Assembly (NCBI GenBank): GCA_019722365.1
Contig: JADFUC010001469.1
Location: forward strand, 62,001-126,000
Direction of reading: 5' to 3'
DNA length: 64,000 nucleotides
Origin: Lithospermum erythrorhizon
Lineage: Eukaryota; Streptophyta; Magnoliopsida; Boraginales; Boraginaceae
The notes below the pieces were generated by a model. That model was given only the letters and a program-made list of their open reading frames with translations. It searched no databases and had not been told where the DNA came from. Below, piece after piece: positions 54,623-64,000 of this stretch (within the stretch, counting starts at the first letter, position 1; every line of letters begins with the position of its first letter). The position numbers and the translations under genes are program-made.

Positions 54623-55528
54623 AGCTGAACAAATCTTCATCAAATTCAACAATATCTCTGTGGAAGGAAGTCTTTGGATAGTAATCATCACCAACTTGCC
54701 TAATTCACGTATGTACATTTTGTTATTTTATAACCCTACCTTTTTAATTATATCAATAAACATTTTTGCTGGCCTAATTCAACTAAATTGGTATGTACCA
54801 CTTCCTGCATCAACACCCAATACACGGATAAGATATTGTCGTTTTTATCACAAGATATACGTGTATTCGTGAATCAATCGCAATTTCTCTCCATCTTTGA
54901 TAATAGAGTTTATTGAACTATTCACTACCTTGCCTCGTTAACCCTGGACCGAATATCGATAAAAGTTGTGAAAATCGTTACCAAGAAATTGTCGGCGTCC
55001 CCACCTCGAAATTTCACGAGGAGAAAATCGTTGATTGGTGGAAGCTATATACCGATCCTTTGGTGAAGCCCCTTCTCATGCTCTTTTTGAAAAGACTTGA
55101 AGAACATGATGAACACTGCCTGCCAAGACGATGTGGATGTTTTAAAAACTTGGTATTTTTTAGGGTGATGCGAGTCAGTAGTGTATACAATGCACAAAAA
55201 CTGTATACTATATTCAAACTATAACTAAAGAAACCTTAACAATATGATTCAACAATGTTCAATATGTATATCCAACTATCGACAAATTGAAGGTTATGGA
55301 AAAAGACCAGGCTAAGAAAACTTTTGCAGGTTTTCTACTATCATCACTTCACAACTCAACAAAAGGTTCAACAATTCGAACAATTTATCATTCAACACAG
55401 TGAAAATACAAATATCCAAATTAAAAAATCAGCTTTTCCATCACCACAGGTGGTGGGACGGCCATCAGACCAGTCTAACAAAAGAGCAAAAGCATTATTC
55501 AATTATGAAATAACTTCCATTATATGAT
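54623..55528. other. Intergenic between NAD-ME2 and ATP synthase delta'
   Basis: NAD-ME2 promoter and leader, then the 3' UTR of the ATP synthase gene. A + strand open run at 54913-55224 contains TDPLVKPLL, faintly like the DPLTKPL end of copia polyproteins. I could not confirm a retroelement. Confidence 0.35.
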
Positions 55529-56889
55529 TTAGCCGGAAACAGCAAAATTGAGAGCACTAAGTACATCTACCCCAATTTGAGCTTCCGCTTTCTCCAAGTC
55601 AGTTGATGCAGAGCTCAACTTTTGGGTAACCTCAGCAAGGCTCTTCTGCACCGCAGCCTGGTCAACTTGCTCAATGGGCACTGCCTCGATGGCAATTATA
55701 TCTGCTATGGAGTTTGCATGAACAAAGGCGAATCCACTGCTGACAAAGTACTTCTTAATGTCATTTCCCTCGTGTACTGTCATCAAACCTGGTTTGAGCT
55801 CTGCAATGGTAGCGACATGTCCAGGAAGAATACCCATTTGCCCAGTTGTTGCTGGTACTATGACCATGTCGACCTAAGGTGCGATAATGAAAATTTAAAC
55901 ATATTATCAAATAACAAAGCACTGTTCCTATGCTAAAGCTGGAAAGGCACATAATCTTTTAAAAGAAGACATTCTATCAAGTTAAAGCAAAAACGTGCCT
56001 TCATGCAATTTTTACTAGCAATATGAAATGGAAGTCCAGTGCACTATTTAGCTCAAGTAATTAAACTTACAATTTCGTTACATGAGTCGATCAATAAAAA
56101 ATGTCCCAGCCAACTTAAACAATCGAGAAACAAGTGGCTGAATAAAGAAACGATCACTAAAGCAACCAAGAATAATATGCCAAAGTGCCGTATCAACCTC
56201 AATCGTAATCTAATAAGCACTCAATCATCAATTTCACAAGACTCTGCTACACCTACACTGAACTGAATTTCTGACCTTGATTAAATTCGAAAGTCTAAGA
56301 CATACACAATAATTACACAGACCAAATGATAAGAACGCAAGCGATAACTAATCAGTATCTAACATTAGAATGACATAGATCAATATACTCGGGGCAAGGA
56401 TCAACCCTCCCGTATTAGCTAAATCCTCATTTTCAATTTTCGTTGACAGCTGAATAAAATCAAAACCCGAAAAATTAATCAATATACTTGTGGGCGTGGA
56501 TCAATATGGTCGGGGCATGTCCCGATAATAATTATCATATAAATCAATGTACAGAGCTGAATGAATTGATTATCAGCAGCAAATGAAATAATCCAGTAAT
56601 AGAAAAAACAAAAAATGAATTGATTGAAATGAGTTAATATTTAATATGTGACCTCTTTGTTAGCAAACTCAGAGGCATAAGGGAGGACAAAATTGACGGT
56701 GAGTTTGGTGGGGATAGTGGAGGGGGTAGGTGGACGAGTCGTCATGTAGGAGAGTGGCGTCTTTGGTGGTTCGATGTTCGGGATCGTCTTCTTCCATGCT
56801 GTTACGAACGCCTCGTCTGCTGCCACCTCGGTGGCCAAGCTACGGCGGAGGGATCGGGAGAGGAGCCGGCTGCTGACGTGGCGGAACAT
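55529..56889 (-). CDS. Mitochondrial ATP synthase F1 subunit delta' (bacterial epsilon homologue)
   Basis: Exons 56889-56653 and 55873-55529 join in phase to 193 residues (Arabidopsis At5g47030 about 203). The start [17 protein letters not shown] is an Arg/Ser-rich mitochondrial presequence. The mature part has the [19 protein letters not shown] start and the beta-sandwich signature [20 protein letters not shown]. The C-terminal helical hairpin ends NFAVSG. In plant mitochondria this protein is called delta'; it is the counterpart of bacterial epsilon and sits on the central stalk of the F1 rotor. No breaks. A mutated copy of part of exon 1 lies at 62411-62482. Confidence 0.95.
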
Positions 56890-57178
56890 GATTGGATCGA
56901 CGGTTTTTTGGATGTGGACAATGGAGATCAATGTGTTTCTTGTGTTTTTCGATAGGGCTTATGGTATTAGCTAATTGGCCCAGCTATATTTCAATGTGCT
57001 TTGCTCCTTCCAATCTACATCTTATTATTAATTAATTATTTACATATAATTGCTTAAATTATTACTACATTAAATAATATTTTTACATTATAATAAAGGA
57101 CAATCTCTGCACCATTCCAATAAAAAATATTATTTAATTTTTTATGTTTTTAAAAATCTAATAATCTATTTATATACA
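56890..57178. other. 5' flank of ATP synthase delta' gene
   Basis: Short leader, then AT-rich promoter DNA running into the 540-bp tandem repeats. No distinct motif claimed. Confidence 0.4.
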
Positions 57179-59030
57179 ATTATATTTTCAAGGTAGTAGA
57201 CACTATATAAATAATACAATACGATGAAAATAAAATATGATAATGTTATTAGATATTTATATCAAAATATTTAAAGTTAAATCCATGTATTTAGAAGTAA
57301 TTTTGATATTTTATGATAATAGACATGACGAATATATCATAGCAAAGTTAAATATTATAACCATAAGTATAATATAATAATATTTTAAATAAATACAAAA
57401 AAGTTGTATAATTAATCATTTTAAAAAACCTAATGGATTTTAAATAAGTATTAAAATACGCTTAATTATTTTGAAGTAAGTAATTATACAAATTATATAA
57501 AAAGAATAAAATTTAGATTTATTAAATGAAAATAAGTTTAGCTTACATTAAAAGTATTTAAGATAAAGAATGTAAATTAAATTCACTAAATAATTTCTTT
57601 TTAAAGTACAAAATGAAATAGCCTCTCGACCACACGACTCAGTTGTTCTCAAATTCTTAGTAGTTAGCACATAATAACTCTCACCCTTTCATTAGTTCTT
57701 TAATAATATAATATAATAATTATATTTTCATTGTAGTATAAACACTATATAAGTAATACAATACTATGAAAATAAATATGACAATATTATTAGATATTTA
57801 TATCAAAATATTTAAAGTTAAACTAAATATTTAAAGCTTAAACTATGTATTTAGAGGTAATTTTGATATTTTAATGATAATAGACATGACTTAATATATC
57901 ATAGAAAAAAGAAGTATTATAATCATAAGTATAATATAGTAATATTCAAAAATAAATTACTTAAAGTTGTATTAATTATTAATTTTAAAATCTAATATTT
58001 TAAATAAGTATTAAAATACTTTTTAATTATTTTGAAGTAAGTAATTATACAACATAAGTAAAAAGAATAAAATTCAATTCATTAAATTTTAGCGTAAATC
58101 AAATTTTAGGGTTATATTAGTATTTAAGATGTTAATGCAAATTAAATTCACTAAGTTATTTCGAAATCATAAGTTGAAAGGTCACTTGATCATTATGACT
58201 CATTATTTTAAATTTTATGAGTTATACATACAATTTCACACTTTCATTGGGCTCTTCATCAATATAATATAGAACAATTATATTTTCATTGTAGTATAAA
58301 CACTATATGAGTAATACAATACTATGAAAAATAAAATATGATTAATCGTTTATTAGATATTTATATCAAAATATTTGAAGTTAAACTACGTATTTAGAAG
58401 TAATTTCAATATTTTTATGATAACATACATGACTTAATACTCCATTCATTTCAAATTAATCGACGCTTGGTGATTCCATGTCAGCCAATTAATAAATTAT
58501 TTTTTATTCACTAACCCAAAAAATATAAAATTGATATCATTGTATTCGTTTTTAAAATATTTTCATAATATTATTTTATTATAATTTTTCATAATATATA
58601 AGAAGTAACTAATAAAGTTTGCCTCAAAAACGGTAAAATCAATTAATTAAATGAGGTAGATATCTTAGCAAAAGAAATATAATCATAAGTATAATATAAA
58701 AATATTCAAAATAAAATACCAAATTTCTCCAACTAATAATTTTAAAAACTAATAGATTTTAAATAAATATTAAAACATAATTAATTATTTTGAAGTAATT
58801 AATTATACAAATCATATGCAAAAAAAGAAAAAAATTAATTTTATTAAATTTTAGTGTAAATGGTTACATTAGTATTTCAGATAAAGAATGCAAATTAAAT
58901 TCATCAGATATTTCCTTTAAATCATAAGTTAAAAGGTCTATTGGACATTATGACTTATTATTTCAAATTTTAGGAGTTACACATAATAATTCTCACCCTT
59001 TCATTAGTTCTTCAATAATATAATATAACA
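57179..59030 (+). repeat. Three tandem copies of a roughly 540-bp AT-rich repeat
   Basis: Copies begin at 57179, 57719 and 58277 with ATTATATTTTCA followed by GTAGTA. Each contains AGATATTTATATCAAAATAT, then ATAATAGACATGAC or a variant, then ATCATAAGTATAATAT. Copies end around CACCCTTTCATTAGTTCTT. Copy 3 is longer because a MITE (58440-58656) sits inside. Without it all copies are about 530-560 bases. No coding sequence; identity looks roughly 80-85 percent by eye. Confidence 0.9.
58440..58656 (+). mobile_element. Stowaway-like MITE inserted in repeat copy 3
   Basis: Ends CTCCATTCATTTCAAATTAAT and the inverted AATTAATTAAATGAGG; TA on both sides (58438-58439 and 58657-58658). The matching site in copy 2 reads ACTTAATATATCATAG with no insert, so the empty site is visible in the same array. 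217 bases, non-coding. Confidence 0.85.
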
Positions 59031-59904
59031 TTCACATTATTCAAATAAACAACTCATGTTCATTATTTCAAATAATATAATATCAGATTCCCTTTATTCA
59101 ACGAATCCACACCATCGAATAATTCCATGCAGATCGCTAATATCGACCATAAAGAAGGCGAAACCAACATTCACAAAAGTTTCTCATAACATTGATGACA
59201 TGGACCGAAATGAAGGTAATGCAGAGGAATCTAACGAAGCTTTAAGATATCGTATACGCCTTCTCATGAATTACATATTTTCTTGCTTAAATATTATTAT
59301 CGTGACAAGATTCAAAATTATTAAATCAATATATAGTAAATACCTTAATAAATTTCTTTGTGTTTTCTAGATTTTATTCTTTTCGTGATTCTCATCAATT
59401 ATGAATAGAAATAGATAATGGTGTTTCTTCGAATATAATGATCTAAAACTAATTATATTAATTCTTTAAAAATTAATTTTTGAATAATAACATTTTTTCA
59501 TATAACATAAAAATTTGAGATTGACAAGAAGAGTTGCTTCAAGGATATGAAATGGTATGCGACTTGGTTGATTCTCTTATTTCAGCCTAAAAACAAATTA
59601 TTTGAATAATTATATCTTTATATATTATGTTTATTCTTTCGATTGCTTTCTTAAGATGCACATAAAGTTATATAAGCTGATATTTCGATTATTCAATATA
59701 ACGAACCTAATGATAGTGAGTCTCAATATCGATTAAATTTTTTATTTTTATTTGGAGATATTATGAGTTAATATATTGAATAGATTTTTCTTATATATGA
59801 AAGAAAATATACTTAATTCGAGAAGAATACTTTATTATGCATAAAAGATATGTTGATTCTATTTGTGATAGCAAAGAGCTGCTTTCCTAATCGGAAGTAA
59901 AATC
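59031..59904. other. Intergenic between tandem repeats and LTR-like region
   Basis: AT-rich. A 104-codon open run at 59056-59370 has no family resemblance and atypical composition, so I do not call it a gene. Nothing else stands out. Confidence 0.4.
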
Positions 59905-61565
59905 GTAATAACCCAGAATAATTCATCAATTAATAAATTAAATGTGGAGTTATTAATTTAATTAACGTAAATCGACCCACTTTATACTTCACGGACTACG
60001 AACGCTGATTGCCAAGCATTGAATGGTATAAGCCTAAATCGGTAGACATCGCTTAAACTAAAACGATCTGACGCCACCGCATAAACTCATTTTTTCCCTT
60101 CATCCTCCCACATACCAAACAAGGCCTTAAGAAAAAAAAAATCCATCTCCCTCCCCCTCACAAACGCCGAACCCTCCCATTTCCCCTTGATTTTTCTTTT
60201 CTTTGATTTCTCCTCCATCTCAAGTAAGCTTTATTCTCAAATTTCTGGTATTTCATCATCCTCTTCGATTCAAGGTAAAAAAGGTAAAATCTTTTTGAAT
60301 ATTCCATGAGTTTCGAATGGGTTGACTTTTTGTTGACCTTTTGTATTTCGATTTATATTGCTACAAATCCATTCTTACGCCTTAAATTAACATTTTGAGC
60401 TTAAAAGCTTAAGAACGCGATTTAGTATTTCTTGATGTTTTCGGTGGATACAATTTCAGAACGTTTGACTTTGAATTTCGGTGCTTAATATATATATAAT
60501 TATTATCTAAGCTTATTGTAAGATAAAGAGTATGATAATAATCGATTTTTAATAAAACGCTCGTGTAAATAGGTTGACTTCGAGTTGACTGGTTGATTTT
60601 TCTCAAAATATTTTTAATGGTATAAATATGTTCTGTGACCTTAATATAGCCAAGCGAAAAATCATGACATTCATTTAATATACGCTGAAATTACTTATTG
60701 GGATCAAGAAGAAACTGGATTAAGTTAAGTGGTCGTTAGAAATAGGTTTAGTAATTGAAAAGGTTGGATAATTTGATTGACTAAAATTGTTTAAAGTGTC
60801 GGAAATGACATCAGAAATGGTTAAGGCTGGGTTGTTGAAATTGTGTCGCCTAGTTTGTCGCTTAGTTTAACTAGTAATATTTTACCTAAAGCACAACTTG
60901 TGAATAAAATTTGTTAAGAAGAGAATTTATAACGAAGCTTGTAGCAATCGTATTCTCGGTGTTTTGTTTAGACCTCAAACGGGGAAAGACTATGACCGAT
61001 TGATTTTCTGACAGAAAGCAAGATTAGCCAATGTGGGGATTTCTATCACTGTGGTGATAATATTATTTACGTCATGAAATACTGGAGCAATGTATATATG
61101 ATTACATAATTGTTCTATGAATTTATATGATAGTGGAAATTGTGAAGTTGTGAAATGTTGAGTTGTACGATGGATGTATTATGTATATTATATTGTATTT
61201 ATACGAGATCAGGTTGTATCATGAGCATAATACGGCCGCTTGGCTATGATTAAGGCGTGATCGTTGTATGGTTGTTTTATATGGACACAGAAGTTGTTAT
61301 GATATTAATTGAAGCCGCATGCTAAGCATGCTTTTGTCATTGGCTGCGCGACGCTTATTGCTGGTCATTATTTCATATAGAGAATACACCATATTAAGAT
61401 GCCATTACGCCGAGTCAGATGTAGAGGTCGTGAAGCGTGCGCATGGGGACGTTTCCATCAATCTACTCTAACCTTGCGGTAATGACCGAGAGCATAGCCG
61501 ATAAATCTACTCTAACTCTCAAGGGCCGCATTTACTCGGCAAGGCGCCGTTACAAAAACTATCAA
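59905..61565 (+). mobile_element. Candidate Ty3/gypsy LTR remnant (solo or truncated)
   Basis: It begins GTAATAACCCAGAATAATTC, like many chromovirus LTRs that start TGTAATAACCC. About 150 bases on comes a C/T-rich leader-like stretch (60080-60220) followed by donor-like AAGGTAAAAAAGG. A long GC-variable body (60950-61560) follows, with no coding sequence. No polyprotein, primer-binding site or second LTR was found, and the right end is uncertain. Confidence 0.35.
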
Positions 61566-62410
61566 TCTAACTAACCAAATTTCTTTTTACCTGGACAAAA
61601 TAATTTCTCAAATGACATGCATGCTATTAGCCGGTGGTAAATGAAAATACTTTATCGTGAATGGGCAAATATAAGGGCTATATTAATTGAAATTTTGAAT
61701 AATAAAATTAACAATAATATGTTTGCATATACTTATTTAGACTTTTATGTCTTTCCTCTTACATTTAAATATAAATAAGTGAATGAATTGGTACATTGCT
61801 TCGTTACTTGTATTACTTAATATACAAAATGAATAATTATTTTATATTTAGCGAGAAGACATGATGAAAGCAATAAAATTCAATTAACTTAACTATTATG
61901 ATTTATAATTTATTTTTGTACTTTACAGGCGACATATATGTTAAACTTCATACAAATTCAAAAAATGCAAACTTCAGTTTTGTTTTCACCTAATTTTCAC
62001 GTGCAAGGCACATAAGGTATTACTAGTAATATAAAAAGGGAGTTAAAATAGTATTGCACACCTTTTTTTTACTGTTTCGTGTGTGCTTATAGCAGCCGCC
62101 TAGGGATCGCCGCCGAACCGCGTAACTTTGCGCCGCTCGATATTCGACCAAAATCTCACCGAGCATCGCAAGTATCGGTTCGATAAACGAAATAATAGGG
62201 TAATTGCCCAAAATTATAAAATACATACAAGCAATATATGTTAAAATCCGACTCGTTTATAGTTTTTTATACATTTTTATGTGTAAATTGACCGGATATC
62301 CAATACATGCCGACTCACATTTGCATCGGACTGAGTAAAAAAAGTTGTTTGATACCCAAAAAACTGGTAATTATACTACTCCTTAAAGTGTGTATCTGAT
62401 TGAGTATTGA
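61566..62410. other. Intergenic
   Basis: AT-rich with one GC-rich patch (62085-62180, containing CCGCCTAGGGATCGCCGCCG). That patch could be read on the minus strand as part of a 67-codon run with no known relative. No gene is supported. Confidence 0.35.
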
Positions 62411-62482
62411 TGTAGGAGAGAGGCGTCTTTGGTGGCTCAGTGTTTAGGATCGTCTTCCTTATGCTGATCCAAACGCTTGGCG
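62411..62482 (-). pseudogene. Fragment of ATP synthase delta' exon 1
   Basis: TGTAGGAGAGAGGCGTCTTT, GGTGGCTCAGTGTT and GGATCGTCTTC match 56745-56815 base for base at most positions, at about 75-80 percent identity. The match covers some 70 bases of the ATP synthase delta' coding exon and then stops abruptly. It has indels, so it is a dead partial duplicate. Confidence 0.75.
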
Positions 62483-62939
62483 AATGTTTGACTTCTGAAG
62501 AATGCAAAATTCTTTTATGATCTTTGTTATTCAGCTCTAGTGAATGTTGGACTTCTGAGATGTAATGTGAGAGTGGAAGGGGGGTTGTAACAGTTCTCCC
62601 TCGCTAGCTCGTTTTGGTTTGTTTCAAAGTTTCCTTTGTATGTTGCATGATAATATTTTGATATTGTATAGCTTTAGTTGAATGTCAACATGATATCAAT
62701 ATATCATATGAAAAGTTATTCAGAGCAAATCGAGTCCATCGAATCTCCCTTCCGAGCCAAGCCGTTATTCAGAGCAAGTCGAGTCCAGGATGTTAACTAA
62801 ATTTCAGTGAATCTCCCTGTTGCTAAAATCTTTACTAGGTAGAACAAGTTGAGCGAGACGCATAAACACTTACGCGCGAGCCTTCATTAAGGCTCAATCT
62901 CTTTGCCATTCGGGTTAATTCCACCCCCTACTTTGTTCT
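62483..62939. other. 3' flank of the PBL19-like kinase
   Basis: Likely contains the kinase 3' UTR. A phrase TTATTCAGAGCAA...GAGTCCA is repeated at about 62717 and 62765. Otherwise nothing recognised. Confidence 0.4.
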
Positions 62940-64000
62940 TCATGTAACTTTTGATCTTTGCAGAATCATAAATCTCCTTCTGCTAACCCCACCAACATGT
63001 TCACCCAGTTTAGCCAAATGCGCCATCCGCCTCTTAGCAGACTCAGAGGCCCCCAAGGACTTCGTGTGCTTCTCCTGCTCAACTGCGTCGTCTTCAACAA
63101 CCTCAAAGTTTTTGTCACCAGGGCTATCTTTGCCTGAGAATTCATTTATAATTTGCTTCAACGACTCCACAACCTGGCTCATCTTTGGCCGGTCCTTGGC
63201 ATTCTTAGACAGACAGCTATCAGCTAGCTTGGCAAGTTTTCGAGTGGCCTTTAGAGAATACTGATTTTCAAGTCTTGGATCAATTATGATGCCAAATTTT
63301 CGACCATCAACAGGATAATGTCTTACCCATTCCAAGAGTTTTTGTTCCGATCTAGGTTTATCTCTCTCTAATGATCGCCTGCCTGTTAAGAGCTCATATA
63401 ACACAATCCCGAAGCTCCAAACATCACTCTTGGATGTGAGGTGTCCAGTTTCAATGTAATCTGGAGCAGCATATCCGTATGTTCCCACAACCTAGTAACA
63501 CCAAGAAAAAGGACCATCAATGAAGCAATCATTTCAAAATACATTTAGGTAGATTTAATAACAATGGTTTTTATGTTTAATGTTTCCACAACTGTAGCTG
63601 TCCTCACTAACATAACAGTAAACCTAGCATACTTGATTAATTCAAGATACCACTGCAACCACAAATGAAAAGGCCTACCGCTGTTGATACATGAGTGTTT
63701 CCGGCTGTCGGTCCTTCTCTGGCAAGCCCAAAATCTGAAAGTTTTGACTTCAAATTCTCATCTAGGAGCACATTTGACGACTTGAAATCACGATAAATTA
63801 CCTGAATCATTGCCAATTTGCCATGACCAAAAAGTTAGTCCAGAAGGACCACAAGTGTTATAAATAGGGAGAGCGATGAATCTGTAAAGATAATGATATG
63901 ATATACCTGGGTTTCGATCCCTTCATGCAAATAAGTTAATCCCTCAGCTGCCCCAAGGACTATTTGCAATCTTGTTTGCCAACTAAGAGAAGGATAAGCC
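62940..64000 (-). CDS. PBL19: Receptor-like cytoplasmic kinase, PBL19-like (5' part beyond the window)
   Basis: Three exons are visible: up to 64000 down to 63907 (partial), 63801-63679 and 63491-62940, all in phase. They encode the C-terminal half of a kinase: [20 protein letters not shown], the catalytic loop [23 protein letters not shown], the activation segment with HVSTA and [15 protein letters not shown], then a C-terminal tail of about 90 residues with the basic stretch SAKRRMAHL and ending [14 protein letters not shown] is characteristic of class VII receptor-like cytoplasmic kinases, which relay immune-receptor signals. The tail suits the PBL19/PBL20 subgroup (At5g47070). In Arabidopsis this lies near the ATP synthase delta' gene, as it does here. 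RD-type and apparently active. Confidence 0.9.

Noticed and set aside
56774..56974. 66-codon plus-strand frame opposite the ATP synthase delta' exon
   Set aside because: Shadow of a well-supported coding exon on the other strand.
59056..59370. 104-codon open frame
   Set aside because: No recognisable domain, no splice partners, and AT-driven composition in a repeat-rich spacer.
62023..62226. 67-codon minus-strand frame with RRRSLGGCYKHTRN
   Set aside because: It arises from a short GC-rich patch; no family match and no neighbouring exon in phase.

Overview
This is nuclear DNA from a flowering plant, most likely a eudicot. The genes are intron-rich with GT-AG introns, intergenic DNA is AT-rich, and there are Stowaway-like MITEs, an intron-containing tRNA-Tyr, and plant-specific families (an SD-type lectin receptor kinase, a U-box kinase, an ATG8-interacting protein, a DRP1 dynamin, a mitochondrial NAD-malic enzyme). 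The species cannot be fixed from sequence alone. I rebuilt exon structures by hand from splice sites, reading-frame phase and recalled family similarity. No alignment or expression data were available.

Layout. 1.1-6.7 kb (+): 14-exon TMEM8/PGAP6-like membrane protein. 6.7-9.2 kb: AT-rich spacer with degenerate repeats. 9.2-12.1 kb (+): RHB1A-like RING-H2 E3 ligase with a 5' UTR intron. 12.4-16.5 kb: a short hairpin, a MITE and a 42-44 bp fold-back tandem array broken by a roughly 740 bp island. 18.06-20.67 kb (+): single-exon RLK4/SD2-type receptor kinase. 20.7-24.2 kb: spacer with two MITEs. 24.2-27.5 kb (+): ARID-ELM2-SANT chromatin protein whose start codon lies inside a 114-bp triplication. 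28.0-29.4 kb: purine permease pseudogene between inverted C-rich and G-rich arms. 30.27-30.35 kb (-): tRNA-Tyr. 31.2-33.1 kb (+): ATG8-interacting protein. 33.6-38.0 kb (-): PUB33-type U-box kinase with two USP modules. 38.8-41.5 kb (-): DCC1 cohesion factor. 42.3-46.7 kb (-): DRP1 dynamin. 48.1-54.6 kb (-): NAD-ME2 malic enzyme. 55.5-56.9 kb (-): mitochondrial ATP synthase delta' subunit. 57.2-59.0 kb: three tandem copies of a roughly 540-bp AT-rich repeat, one carrying a MITE. 59.9-61.6 kb: possible gypsy-type LTR remnant. 62.94-64 kb (-): PBL19-type cytoplasmic kinase cut by the window edge.

The genes do not form one pathway. The order is of evolutionary interest: RHB1A, RLK4, ATI and NAD-ME2 recall neighbours at the top of Arabidopsis chromosome 4; PUB33, ATI1 and ARID1 recall At2g45910-At2g46040; DCC1 next to DRP1 recalls At2g44580-44590; ATP synthase delta' next to PBL19 recalls At5g47030-47070. 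The window looks like a fairly intact ancestral block that Arabidopsis split between duplicated regions (locus numbers from memory).

I did not find a convincing new multi-gene system. The most unusual points are the doubled USP module in the U-box kinase with a possible GC splice donor beside a premature stop, degenerate catalytic motifs in that kinase, apparent loss of about 13 codons at an exon junction in NAD-ME2, a C-terminal frameshift in DRP1, the fold-back tandem array, and the purine permease fragment bounded by inverted arms.
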